Below are positions 12,647 through 25,387 of a stretch of DNA of 64,000 nucleotides, piece by piece. The stretch is from Ophiodon elongatus (taxonomy: Eukaryota > Chordata > Actinopteri > Perciformes > Hexagrammidae): the NCBI GenBank assembly GCA_016806645.1, contig JACSYO010001674.1, positions 4,885,501 to 4,949,500 of the forward strand, read 5' to 3'. The stretch's first letter is position 1, and each line of letters begins with the position of its first letter. The notes under the pieces were generated by a model. The model saw only the letters and a list, made by a program, of their open reading frames with translations. It did no database searches and had not been told where the DNA came from. The position numbers and the translations under genes were made by a program.

Positions 12647-14299
12647 TGCAGCGTCTGTTTAGGCTATGACACGCTGACATTTGCCAGGCAGGAAGGTGTT
12701 GTGAATGATAAGGCAGGGAGGCGTGAGTGATTGCAAAACTCCTTGCTGTGGCTCCCTCGGAGACATCCATTAGATTGGAGGAGAATTGACGAGGACATTT
12801 GTCTCTCTGATCTGAGGGTTTTCCTTCGTTGGAGTTCAAATCATGGGGACTTTCAGAGGAGGGAGCAGCAGGGGTTAGACATATCCTGTCCTGTGTGTGT
12901 GCAGCGTCTCAGCCGGGGTAGTTTCCCGACTTATCTCTTAATGAGGCTCTCTGCTGCGTCCCTTCCTGTCCTGTGGCCTTTGTTTCCGTTCCTGACCCTG
13001 GAGGATGCAACGTCCTGACATTAATGTGCCTCATCTGCCATTTGGATATAAACGTTTGAGAATGCAACAGTTTGACTTTTTTCCCTCTGAAAACTCACAT
13101 CCAAATGTCTGTCATTGTCATGTCTGAGTACTAATTTGAGAGTGGATTTCTTGTCTTTAAATCTGTTACCCTTTGTTTGTTTTTAACCAAGTTTGACATT
13201 AATAAGATGCAATGTCAGTCATTGTTTTCTGCTCTGTCAAGTTTTGTTAAAACATGTAATATAATCTGGTTAGTTCATGTTTAAATATGACCGCAAAATG
13301 CGAAAAAAAACTAAATGAAGTAAATCTTTCGTAATATTAGTGTCTGAATGGCATTCTCAACACTTTGTTTCATAACTGAACTACCTGCCTTTGTAGTAAA
13401 ATGCATTTATTGTGAAGCTGACACAGCAGTGGCATTTCTTTTTACATTAGCTCCCCATGGCAAGTGAATAAAGACGGTCACTTGTGGCCAATTATATCTG
13501 CTTAATAAAGTAAATATCGACATCTATTCCGGTCAGACAGGTCTATCCTCACAAGATTAACAGCCTACATTTCAATGTGTTGTAATTACCAAATTCTAAA
13601 AAAAAGAAAAGAAAATTCTATGAGAAAATGAATCATAACATACAAGGTCATGTGACAGGGATATTATAATGTGGGCTCACTCCTCAGGCTGTCAGATACA
13701 GACGCTTGGCCAGTGACCGTATTGTATGAGACTTTCAACGAACTCCAATACAAACCCATTTGTGTCATTACGAGAAGCTCAGAGCAACGGATGTAGTGTT
13801 AAGAGTGAGAAGTCCTCCAAAGGCTGGTCAAGCAAACTCAGGACACGGGTGTGAAACTAAAAGTTGAGTTGACACTGAGTCGCCCGATCTTAAAGGCTCA
13901 GGTTACATTACAAGTGTACAAATTTAAAGCTAAACCATGATGTTTTATTTCACATAAGTGGTTTCGTTGTCTAAATCTAGCCGCTACCGCTTTGACCACG
14001 TGTCACCACGTAAACCGCGACCGCCTCCCATGGACACAATCACTGACCTCGGGTCAAATGACCTTGTGTCCTTTATTGTGTAACTCTGCAGCGCTGGACA
14101 GCGGGGGAGGACACGGTATGGACGGAGTATGTATTCATGCGTGCCGTTGTGTGTGCGTGCAAGACCCATCTACTAATTGAAGTAGTTTCTCTAAATGTCA
14201 CTTTGAATCCATCCATCGCCACAAAATATGGCTTCCTTAGCTGATTTAGGGAAACGGTGACATGCCACACAAAGCTCAAATGTCATCGCTCTCCTCCAG

Positions 14300-14406
14300 T
14301 GTGTGCGCGTGCGCGCGTGCATGTGTGTGTGCGTGCGTGTGCGTGTGCGTGTGTGTGCGTGCGTGTGTGCGTGCGTGTGTGTGTGTGCGTGTGTGTGTGC
14401 GTGCGT
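14300..14406. repeat. (GT/GC)n alternating purine-pyrimidine tract
   Basis: 107 bases of almost strictly alternating purine and pyrimidine, rich in GCGC and GTGC steps. Such sequence readily forms Z-DNA. The open frames through it are low-complexity artefacts. Confidence 0.95.
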
Positions 14407-15926
14407 TCACAGTGGCATGTGCTGACAGAACGTCCTTACACTTGCTGACTAGCTGTGAACAAGAGGGAGATGTCTTTGGTGACAGTCAGAAATATTTTCC
14501 TCCACTCGTCAGTGAAGCCGTGACTTTGACGGTGATCTTGGAAAAAACAAAAACCGACGAGGCCCCCACCTCCGTCTCCTCGGCGACGGTGGGGGTGCTG
14601 AAACTGAAACATGACGTCTGACGTTGCAGGAATGAAGGACTGAGATACATTGGAGGAGAGGAGGGAGGAATACTAAATGAAGAAACAACAGGCAGTGACG
14701 CAGAAGTCACACCTCACGCTCACACGACTTATCTCCTTGGCAACTATCTCCGCCTTCAATTGAAATGCTCCCTGTCTCAGTGTTTCCATCTCTTTCATTA
14801 GCCGTCTCAAAGTTAATGTGACTTTGAATGAAATTATGCATTCTGTCTGAGTGCCCCACCTAATTTCATCTTCTTTTGGACAGACTTTAAAAAACAGAAC
14901 CACAGATTTCATGAAGCCGCCGCCGCAAACACCAGTAACCTTGGATTTCAACATCCCTCTTGGACACAACCGAATGCATTTGGCGGGATCGGGCCAGACA
15001 AGACGTGATGGCGAGGAGCTAGATGGAGAGCGCGGCGTGTTTCTGTTGGCTGAGAGGAGGACGCAGAAATTCACACTGGTGTTATTTTTGGCCCTCCACC
15101 CTGCAGTGCCACACGGCATGCCCTCTCACTGCCATCACGCTGCCCAACGGCACTGAGCTGATGATGTCATCATTTCAAGCCATCTCTCAGCTGGACCTCT
15201 TGACCCCCGAGCTTGTGCCAGGGACGCATTAGGGATGATGTGTGGCGTGCAGCCGCGGAGATGACATAACACGCCAAGATGTTTGAGAATGCCTGCAAAA
15301 TACAAGTTGAGTAGTCGTCATGATTGACGTTGGAACTGCGGGCTTTCAACAAAAACTGAAACACTTAAGGATTGGTCTGCTCCGAACTCAGGGGGAAAAG
15401 GCTTAATATTTCCCGCCTAAAACAAAAAATCAAAACATAGCGGATTATGTATAGCTGGGTTAAAACACAACTTACTCCCTGGCCTCAGACGTAGCGGATA
15501 TGGCTCGGAGGAGCTGACCTTTGATCCTTTGCTGTAATAGCTGTGATTTGTCTTTGGCTTGGTGGCATCCTGTGATGAGAGTGGTGACTGGTCCACGCCA
15601 GCAACTTGTGGGCTGTCCCCTCACATCCTCAAAAAAAAACCTCCGTGATGATGAAATACGCCGGGACATTTCTCGTTCCGATCCAGGAGAGCCATTACTT
15701 TTACTTTTGCTGCCGGGTTTTGGGAGGCAGCTGTCAGAGGGAAACGACCGTCAATCAACCCGTCCCTGTGGCTGCCAACAAGGTCATTAGGCGTCACGTG
15801 TCTTCCACGTCCTTGCATCTACGGCTTACTACTCATGTTTATGTGTTCCCATAAACTCTGAAAGCTGCATATGATACAGCTGTACAGACTGTTTGTATTA
15901 CAAGAACGGTACATGCTGGAGCGGAG
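14407..15926. other. Gene-free stretch with one CNE-like block
   Basis: About 14745-14885 (cttcaattgaaatgctccct through aaattatgcattctgtc) is non-repetitive, carries POU/homeodomain-like sites and reads like conserved non-coding sequence. A 148-codon minus-strand open frame at 14673-15119 has no recognisable domain and I do not call it a gene. Confidence 0.3.
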
Positions 15927-16013
15927 TGTTTCCCAAACTCTTTTTTTTCTGGGGACCCACATTCTAAAAATGACAAACCATTGTTACCTAATTCACAATA
16001 GGCCTTATCTAAA

Positions 16014-16055
<42 letters not shown>

Positions 16056-16100
16056 CAGGGCAAATTTGTGGGTAAATTACCATTTCTGACCATTCTTACT
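15927..16100. repeat. Dispersed repeat fragment carrying an (AAT)14 tract
   Basis: The start (gtgtttcccaaactc ... ctggggacccaca) resembles a repeat seen widely in teleosts. It is interrupted by an (AAT)n microsatellite at about 16014-16055. Family not named. Confidence 0.4.
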
Positions 16101-17028
16101 GCCATTTCCGCCTCACCTTATATACTATCTTGAAAAGGTAGCACATGTATATAAATGTTCTAAATGAGACTAAATAAATGCATTCATGCAGAGTTAACAG
16201 GTTCTCGTATTTTTAAACATGTTTACATTCTGGGGACAAACACGGTTTTGTTCTTTGTAGCTAATTATTTTGTTAATGACAGCTGTATGAGGGGTGAATT
16301 TTTATACAACTCACCAGTTTGAATTATATTAAGGCTTGAAGTTAACCCTAAAAGAGCTTTGAGCGACAGGTGCATGCCGTAGTGCCCCATGTCGCTAGCT
16401 GTTAGACGTCTCCTCCGATGAATCACCCGCCTCAGCTCCCATTGCCCAACATCTCTGGTTGAGCCCGGAGTAAGGCCGTGTTGTCACTGCCAAGATGGCG
16501 ACGGTCCGTGCACCTACCTCGAGCTTCACAACGGTTCCTCAGAAACCTATGGGACCTACAGTCTTTGGTGGGCTACAATTATCACAACATTTAGGCTCAT
16601 GTGGCTCAAAGTTGTACTGCAGATATAACTGTTAAGTAAATTTCTTTGGCGACAAAAAAAATAAATAAATAAAAATTCCCGCGCCCCAGTCTTTGGGATG
16701 TAGAGTATACTCAAACAGCGTACACACACATATTTACATAGCGATCTCTTTCTTAAATATGATGAAATCCCTTCTTGTATTCCTTGTATTTTTGTGGCCA
16801 ATCCAGAGGAGGATTTTAGACCCACTTTCCCAGCAGATCGTCAGTCGGAGTAAAACAGATGAACCTTGTGCTAAACTGTTCTCAATGCATCAATATGAAA
16901 GGCTACTGCATTATTCATAATGGAGACATGCCATGCTTTCAAATAATTTAACGTGTGGACCATTTTCAAAATGCGTGTCAATCCTGTTCAGATTTAGCTC
17001 CCGCAAGGCGACATTTCCAGTTAGATTA

Positions 17029-17031
<3 letters not shown>

Positions 17032-17122
<91 letters not shown>
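17032..17122 (+). repeat. (AC)45 microsatellite
   Basis: An uninterrupted run of about 91 bases. It is the reverse complement in kind of the (GT)n tract at 17899. Confidence 0.98.
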
Positions 17123-17123
<1 letters not shown>

Positions 17124-17897
17124 TTCTGACAGTTTGATTTTTATGCTCTGCTGCAATAGCACGAGAAACAATAAATCCTTATACCTAAATGGAAAAAATA
17201 GGCCACTTGTCAAAGCAATCTGTAACAATCCATATGTTGAGTGTTTTACTGACTGATGAGATGCAGACTCGGGTCTCTGCTGTCGAAGCCCGTCTATTTA
17301 CCTCCTACTTTAGACTTTGTTTTGCAGCGGTATAAGAACTAATTAATTAAAGAAAGATTTAATTTGACTGCTTTTTATAATGACAATGTATGGAGAAGTA
17401 TGAGAGAGAGTGACAGCTGACTAAGACATTTGATGAAAGTGAAATACTTAATTCAAGACTTAAAATGTATTTTCTTTTAAAAAGCAAATACATCATTGGC
17501 AAAAATAAATATTATGTCAGACATTATTTTTTCGAATGTCTGCATTCCTGTAAAAATGTACAACCACCGTCTACGTAATGTTGGAAGGCTTTAGCTTCAA
17601 CAGCAGTGCAGTAGTTGTGTTGTTTCTAGCAAAATAGTTACAAGACAAACAGACGTTCACTTAGTCTTAGCCTCACGGCTCCATCTGTGCCTCCTGTACT
17701 ATTGTCTGCCTTTATGAGCAGCACTTTTCTTGTTTTTGTCTCCAACATGCTCACAGAAGCCAGGTCGAGGGCAAAAAGGCAGAGACTTCGCTTGGAAAGC
17801 CAGTCATATTTGCCATTTCCACTAGCTCTGCTCCTCAGAGCCCGAGGGCTGATGTGTTTTAAGAGGCCGTCCTTGGTTTCTGTTCCTCTGCAAATCC

Positions 17898-17898
<1 letters not shown>

Positions 17899-17989
<91 letters not shown>

Positions 17990-17996
17990 TGCGTAT
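17899..17996 (+). repeat. (GT)~49 microsatellite
   Basis: A run of about 98 bases with a single GGG interruption near its right end, in opposite orientation to the tract at 17032. Confidence 0.98.
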
Positions 17997-18662
17997 GCGT
18001 GTGTGTATGTTTGTGTATATATCTGTCTGTAAGAGTGTGTCGTGTGGGAGAGCGAGAAAATGAGTGAAACACTGCTTGGTCACTCATCTTAGTGTCCCAA
18101 AAAAATAAAAAAAAGGATTGCACCAGCGATAAATGAGATTAGAGGGGAAAGCGTGTGGAGGTGTCACCAAACAAATTGTACTGAATGTATACTTCAGTGC
18201 TAAAGATCCATCTGGAGCGTCTTTGTTGAGACTCTGCGACTGAAGTTAAACTGTAGTCATCATTTTGACTGATACAATACGTTAATTTACTATAAATCAC
18301 ACCCAGTGTTTATTATCACTTATGTACATGGAAGTCTTCACATAAAACAAAAGTTTGCCATGTTGCCCTCTGATGAGTCTTTCCTACAGTATTGCAGCTT
18401 TTTACAAATAATTTGTTTACTTTAATGTCTGCTTTTGTTTCAATTTGTCTCTTGCTCGTTGTAAGTTACTTTCATTACCACCCCCCAGTGGTGATAATGA
18501 AAAAGCACTGGCAGTGCAATCTACACTAATATAGTTTTTTACAAACAAAACCTATAATCAGAATAATTTGAAAGATAATGTCATCCCATGACAATTAGCC
18601 ATGCAAACGGCATGGCTCTGTTAGAAAAAGCACTGTTGGTCACTCACCACTTTCCTCTTGCA

Positions 18663-18820
18663 TCACCATGAGCTCATCGTGAAATGTCTCAACAACTATT
18701 GGATGGATTGCCTTGATATTTTGTGGGGACATTTATGATCCCCGGAGGATGAAAAAAAAATCTACTGGATGGATTGGCACAGAATTTCAAACGGACATTC
18801 TTGGTTCCCAGAAAATGTAT
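18663..18820 (+). repeat. Decayed teleost dispersed repeat (ACTATTGGATGGATTG family)
   Basis: The block tctcaacaactattggatgg ... ttgatattttgtggggacat matches a repeat I recognise from many fish genomes. A second, shorter copy of its core (ctactggatggattggcaca) starts at 18763 after a run of nine A, so this is either a tandem pair or an internal duplication. Confidence 0.55.
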
Positions 18821-18826
18821 ACTTAA

Positions 18827-18883
18827 GCAATAAGCCATGAAAAGCCTCTAGCTGTAAAATCACAGCCTCAAGGGGCTTATTGC
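18827..18883. repeat. Short inverted repeat (gcaataagcc / ggcttattgc)
   Basis: Ten-base perfect arms at 18827-18836 and 18874-18883 enclose a smaller imperfect pairing (agcctctagctg / cagcctcaagg). It is probably a small MITE or a part of the repeat to its left. Confidence 0.5.
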
Positions 18884-19059
18884 ATTTTATAAATGGTTAC
18901 TGGCAAGGTTTCATAAAATAAAAGAGGAAGAAGAGAATGCAATAATTTATTGATAAATTGAGGTAGTATTGATTCCCGACATTTCAGCTGATCAGGAACA
19001 AGCCTGCGAACCAATTCCCCAACCACATGATACAGACATATTAACACCTTACAAGTACT

Positions 19060-19960
19060 TTCACTATGAAAAGATGTTTCAATTCAAATAAAATGACTCT
19101 TATATAACAACGGTATCCTCAGCAAATAAAATAGCAAATGTTGTTGGGAGACAGAGGCTATTTCATTTACATACAGTAAATGAGAAAAAGAAGAGGGCCA
19201 AGCGTCCATCGTTTTGGAACACCACATTATACGTTTGTGTTATCAGAAAAGCACTTCTGATTCGAGGCTGCACGGTGGTGCAGTGGCTAGCACCGTCACC
19301 TCTCAGCAAGAGGGGCACGGGTTCGATCCCCGATCCTTTCTGTGTGGAGTTTGCATGTTCTCCCCGTGGCATGCTTTGGGTTCCCTCCGGGTTCTCTGGC
19401 TTCCTCCCACAGTCCAAAGACATGCAGCCCAGGTTAATTGGAGACTCTAAATTGCCCATAGGTGTGAATGGGTGTCTGTCTCTATATGTGCCCTGCGATC
19501 AACTGGCGACCTGTCCAGGGTGAACCCTGCCTTCGCCCAATGTCAGCTGGGATCGGCTCCAGCGCCCCCCGACCCTAAATAGCATAAGCGGTTTGGATAA
19601 TGGAATGAAATGGGAACTTCTGATTAGAAATATACCGTTTTCTTTTCCCTGTTCTCACGTTAACAAATGAAGTACTAAACCGTGAAAGCCATAGGAAGTT
19701 AAATTTGTCTACTAAAATTTCACAATTCACTGTATTGAACACTTTTGATAAACCAAAAAACTCCAGTGAGTTCATTGACCTTGATCTGGCTAATGTAATT
19801 TTATTGATAAGTTGTAAAATAGCCATATATGACTTGTGGTTTTGCAAAATCCTTGCTGTGGCTCATATAAGATTGTATTATTTAGATTTTTTGTTGTCGA
19901 TGTTTATGTAACCTCTTGTAAACTAATATTTAAAGTATTTTAGAAATGTTTAGGTAGTTG
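19060..19960 (-). pseudogene. Dead LINE reverse transcriptase, split by a SINE
   Basis: On the minus strand, right to left, the remains of a non-LTR reverse transcriptase are visible: a degenerate region before the palm; SYMAILQLINKIT; motif A as FFGLSKVFNTVNCEILVDK (19715-19765); then, beyond the SINE, a degraded PQGSxxGPLLF block (VVFQNDGRLALFFF, 19185-19225); then the YADD site as LFAEDTVVI (FAED at 19115-19126) followed by a stop. Both aspartates of motif A are changed (G and N), so the enzyme is inactive. The motif style fits the Jockey/CR1/L2-like LINEs; I cannot fix the clade. Ends are approximate. Confidence 0.82.
19263..19615 (+). mobile_element. tRNA-type SINE with 10-bp target-site duplication
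   Basis: The head carries pol III promoter boxes: an A-box-like gtggtgcagtggctagcacc and a B box gggttcgatcccc. The conserved body (gtgtggagtttgcatgttct, cttcctcccacagtccaaag, ctggcgacctgtccagggtg) is a teleost repeat I recognise, ending gcataagcggtttggataat. The direct repeat acttctgatt flanks it at 19253-19262 and 19616-19625. It sits inside the LINE remnant. Confidence 0.88.
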
Positions 19961-22900
19961 GTTATCTCCACCACATTTGCTATTTCACTGAGTGGTACAT
20001 ACGATGGGTATGCCCTTTGCAAACAGCCATTCACACAGCCAATCCACCATTTTTTATCCTCATCAGACATAAGATGGGACACTAATTCGCTTTATTTTAA
20101 TCATTATGCCTTGAGCAATGTGTTCAATTGTGGTTGCCAATTATGTGGCCTACTGATTGCCCAGCTCTGATCACAATGAAAAAAAAACCTCTTTCATAAT
20201 AATTGAATGCCTCTTCAATAAAGGGAAATGTATATATAAGAAAGCAAGTTCAGGGAAAATAATAAATAAAATAAATCCTGCCCACATTAAGGAAGCAAAA
20301 ACTCTTACACAAATAACACCAAGACCTGCCCTGATGCAGGAAACTGGTAGAAAAGGGTTCTTTAGTTTTACCTCAAACTGTGTTTCAGAATGGTCAAAAT
20401 CAACCTCAATCACAAAAGCAAAAGACAGAAAAGAAGTCTCCAAAGGGCTCGAAGACCAGAGTTTCTGGTTGAATATGATCAAACTGAGGTCTGCATTACA
20501 TCAAGGAAGGATCAGAAAGCCCTGGGTGTGCAGTCCCCCACCTCTCTTAAGCCCTAACGAAAGGGCATTGTCACACCCTGATTAGGAGCCAGTCTCCTGA
20601 ACAACAGGTGAGCCGAGTAACCCTCCAATCAGGGGAATTGTGACTTTCAGCCAAAGTTACTTGAGAAAATGGAAATTACAGCAAAAAAAACAAAACGAGG
20701 GACTTCTACGAAATTACTATTCTTTAGCCAAGCAAACTAGTCCTTCAGCAGAACTCCTTCTGCAGTTGCCAAGGTAAGCACAGGCGTTGTGGAAAGCATG
20801 CTAAAAGATTGGGCTGTTTATTGACATTTTTCTTGGACCATTTATTGTGCAATTGTTGAAGAGGTGTTCAATCCTGTGAGCACTCCTCCTTGCTGGTACA
20901 GGTGCGTTGTATTTGTGCAGTTTGGGAGCCAGTAAGATTGCATGGACGATTTAAATTTATGCCCAGTCTCTTGCCTCTGGGTCAGCACTAAAAAGCTTTT
21001 TTACACTGATTCTCTGGGTCAACACTAGAAAGCTTTTTTACACTGATTATTCGCAGTGGTTCTGCACAGACCCGTGACATCATAGAGTCGAGGCAGTTCA
21101 CCCCCATGGACCCAATGATAGGAAAATAAAAAAAGTTCTGGTCAAGTTACAGTTACAGTTGCTGTTGTCACTTGACAGCAATATAATGTGGTTTCAGTAT
21201 ATTGGTTATATTGCTGGCAATTGAAAACATAACTAGAGAAAGGTTAGCATAACAAGCTGCAAATAAAAAAATCTCTCTCACTGAAAAATCAGCAGTTGGT
21301 GTTTTTGTGTTTTAAATTTTGAGACGTTTTATGTGACCAGAAGAAGCAATTTGGTTAAAACCTGAATTATGAGACAAACCGCAATTAAAAGTTCGACAGA
21401 GCAGTGTTAACCACAGTTTATTGTTTGGACGTTGAGCTGAAATTGAGTCACCGGTTTCCACTTCATGCACACATAATTTTCCAACTGCTTGCATGTCTGC
21501 AGCTGGTGGCAGACAAGGGCAGACGAGGCCACGAAATGTGGAGGGCCTATCCAGCAAAAGACACAAGTCAGAAGGACCAGCACTACACTGCAGAGAAGAA
21601 GTGGCAGCAGGAAATTGACTTGTCAAAGCATAGCTTTTTCAAAAAGCCAAAAACCTAAATGATTGGCCAGTAGGCAATCTAAGGGATTCACGTGTAACTG
21701 ACCAGTCTAGTTACCTTTCACACATGCCCAGATTAACTTCCTAAGCTTCCACTGTTGACAATGACACATTGAAAATGTCCCGACTGAGCTGTTGACACCA
21801 TACGGATGGAAGCTGCATGTGGGCGTGAGAGAGTTACATGAATTCAGGCATCTGAGGGCACAGTTAAACCCTGATCGCCACATAAACACTTCCCTCAATA
21901 GACCAGCTCGGAGAGAGCAGTGGAGCTTCTCAGTTGCACGAGGGTAATAAAAACCCTCCTCGAGATCAACCGACCATCTCATTTGCCCTGGCAGTTGGCA
22001 AGGCTAGGGAGGTGTGTGTGTGTGTGTGTGTGTCGGCAGTTGACAAGTCAGGGGAGAGTCCTGGGTTGACAGGGCACACTCCTCGTCAAGTGGCAAACAA
22101 CGTGAGTGGAAAAAGCGAGGGAGAATCGTCTCAAATGTGTGCGTCTATGGTTTTATTCTCCATTATGTGGCGCTACAGACATATTTCGGATTCCTTCTCT
22201 CTTTTTGCCTCGTTTCCTCTTATTCTCACCTGCTTTTGCTCGTGCTGAGAGATGACACACTTAGGAGGGCCGTGGTTAATCAGAGCTTATCTTCGGGTAG
22301 GAAGGATGTAGCTGCTTGGTTTATATGGTTTCTCTTTACACCATCGTTTGATTTCTGCAGCGCTGGACTCGTTCTGAAATAGCCAGCTGGCCATGAATGA
22401 GGGATCCAGACCCTTTGATGAGTTGATGGAGAGTAATAAGTCATCGTGTGTGCCACCAGGGTTGAGTTCAATTAACTTTCCACAGATTCCATATTGAAAA
22501 ACAGCTTGCAATTAATAATGGAGCTCCATCATCCCACACGATGTGACATTTCACACCTAAGATTTATAACAGCGTGTTGCGGCTGCGGCTGTGTCCCCTT
22601 AAGAGCCTGAGTGTTTCCTCGTGTTTCCTCTGCCCCGTCTTCCCCGTCTGTCTCCTTCTGTATTTATGTTTTGTCTGTGCGTGCTGGCCGCGATCAAACA
22701 GTCCAAACCACATACCACTTTTCCTCAACCCTCGATGGAAAACATCATGAGGTCAAGGAAATTTGGGAGGGAGAATTCGTAAGGATTTAAGAAAAGACGT
22801 CCACATTGCTCAGAGAATCCGACTGCACTGACACAGCAGCGGACGGATGTTTTTTTTTTTTTATTCTAAGCAACTTTTATGCTTTTGATAATCACACATA

Positions 22901-25387
22901 AAAATTAAATTGTGGAATGGTATTTTCTCCTTCCCTTTAGTAAAGGATGGTCCACTGTTCTCTATGCTACATGTGCTATGCTAATGCTCTCCTTAGCATT
23001 AGAGAACTCAAACAGTTCTAAGATACTTCTGGGTCATTTCACTGAACTGCAAAATACAAACTCTGTTCTTACCACCACCCCTGTCCTTGTAACGGAAATA
23101 AAATGATTAAAAGTGAAGTCTAAGCAGCCATTGCATACGCATTTGTAAAGACATCGATAGGGTGTCATATTTTCTTTTCTTTTTTTCTTTTTAACTCTTC
23201 TCGTGTCCCAAATCACCCAACTTCACTGATAACTGACAGTGAACTGGGAGTGGTTTTCTGTCCATCAGTTCTTTTGCTCGAGGGTGTTTACGGCTGTCGG
23301 TCAATCCAGCACAAAGAGCTTTGATTCAGTTTGCGAGTCTTTCGTCATGGTTCTGTTCCCCCTGACCCACCGACAGCTGACAAGGACGCAGTGGAAGAAG
23401 CAACAATGACCAGTGACAGCTTGTATGTCACAGTGCCGCTTCATAACACCGCTGTCAATAGACTCACAGGCACACATTGAAACAGCTGGTTCTCAAGCTC
23501 TGGGCTGGGGGCCCACAGAGGTCACTGGAGGGGCTGTGCAGGGTCTCCAGCAAAATGAGGAAGTATTTCATAGTGTTATTGATTTACCAAAAAATATGCA
23601 TTGGGGTGGACATGGGCGATTTTAAAAAGGTAACCGGAGAAGTTTAGTTTTGTAAAAGGACAAAGGAATCATTCATGCTTGTATGTTGCATTGCCCATAT
23701 GCACAAGATATTCCATGCTCTATAGTGCTCCTATTGGTCAAAAACTCCTAAAGTCGATAGTTTTATTATTCAATCCTCAAATCAAAAGAAAACTGTTCTG
23801 TACTTGGAATGAAATAGATTCAAATACGGGGCCTGGGGGAGGCTTTTTAATTCCAGATAAGAGCGTTTTGAATTTTATGAAATGAAAAAGTTGAGAATGT
23901 TTCACTTTTCTGGGAAAAACTTAATTGTAGATGAGAAACACGAGCTTGTGGGACCTAGCATACCATAAAATATAGATTTGTTTTATTCTAGTAGCTGTAA
24001 ACCACTGCATAATACATATTTCATAGCCACAATTTGTACACTGACATGTTATAATAATAAATGCAGTGTTTAATGTATGACCATCACCTATTTTTTTTAT
24101 GTTTTAATGGCCCAGAAGCTGACAGCTGGTAGTGTCTTTAAATATTCTGGACCTATGACACTGGATGTTGATATTGTTTGAGTTGGGATTTGGAACAAAC
24201 ACGTCAGACATGATGTCATGTGAGGGGAACATTGTTTTTGTCCTTCAGCTGCAGCTGTTTGTGAATGACGGCTCAAAAGGACCTTGTTTTTCTTTTAGCA
24301 CCAACATTTTATTTAGTTCTTAACTTACTTTGACGACTAACTTTGTGCTTGAACATGGATTTGACAAACACCAGAGGCAGGGCGTTATTGAAAATAGTTT
24401 CTGTCTGCTACTTCACCATGTTACTGCAGCTAATTACTTCATCTGGATAAGGGCAACACTTGACATGGTCTTCTAATGGATTTCACTTTCATACAATGAA
24501 CAGTATGAACTGAAACCATATGGCTTTCTTTAAGGGGAATGACATGTCAAAGTTGATCTGACGGTAATTTACAGCAAAACACCCAATGATGCTGCGACAG
24601 AGGGCAAAGCGGCAGGATGAACCAGATGGTGAGTGTTTTTGTGCATATTCTTATTAAATGTATTTGCAGCTTGGGTGGAAAACGCGTTCACCTTCTTCAT
24701 GCCCGCTAAGATTTATGCACAGCCACTGTTTTAGCATTCTAAGAACAGCACTAAAAAACACTCAATAAGAAGTCTGTAAATTAAGCTATCACATTGACAA
24801 GATCTATCCACAGACAGACCGACGTATAAACACCTGGCAAAATAATCAAAACCGCCTCTGTGGTAGTTCCCGCTACAGTAGGTGACTCTAGGACTACTTT
24901 TTGCCTCGATGACTCACACACAGATTCACAAGATGAAAACAACACCAGCCACACGCTGTCTCGGATGGTAATTATGTTACCACTACATATCGAGTGCAGC
25001 TAGTATAGGACTCGCACAGAAAGTCAAACTAGAGTCAAGATTTTAAATGTTTCACATTTGATTCATTACAGTGCTCTCAAGACAGTGAACAAATGTGCAA
25101 AAGTGCATAAATTGCAAATATTTCAGTCCGTGTTGGGTTTTCCCTCAGCGCAAGATGAGACATGACTGATGAGTCACCCAAGATGTGGATTACACTACAG
25201 GTGCACCTAGTCAGTATTCACAGTATTGACATTTTTTCATACACATACAGATACATACAAATGTTTGCCTACACACTGGGGACAGGACCCACTGGAACAG
25301 TAAGACAACGAGACAGAAACAGAAAACTGGTCATATATCTAATTCTTTGTTTAAGGTAGAAGATAACTAAAGTTCCGTCTTCACAGG
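19961..25387. other. Gene-free stretch
   Basis: It contains a 37-bp tandem duplication (20975), an imperfect inverted repeat (20571-20643), a short (GT)n tract (22013-22032) and a CNE-like block at about 22380-22560 (aattaactttccacagattc, gcaattaataatggagctcc). I see no exon I can support. Confidence 0.4.
20975..21048 (+). repeat. 37-bp tandem duplication
   Basis: The unit ctctgggtcagcacta...ttacactgatt at 20975-21011 repeats at 21012-21048 with two substitutions (g to a, a to g). Confidence 0.95.

Noticed and set aside
14262..14621. 119-codon frame rich in Cys, Val, Arg and Ala
   Set aside because: Translation of the (GT/GC)n tract.
14673..15119. 148-codon minus-strand frame
   Set aside because: No recognisable motif, overlapped by another open frame on the plus strand, and no transcript-like context.
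17638..18123. 161-codon minus-strand frame and its plus-strand partner
   Set aside because: The core is poly(Thr-His) or poly(Cys-Val) from the (GT)n microsatellite.
18957..18974. let-7-like string ttgaggtagtattgatt
   Set aside because: Matches only the seed and first few bases; no stem-loop partner visible nearby.
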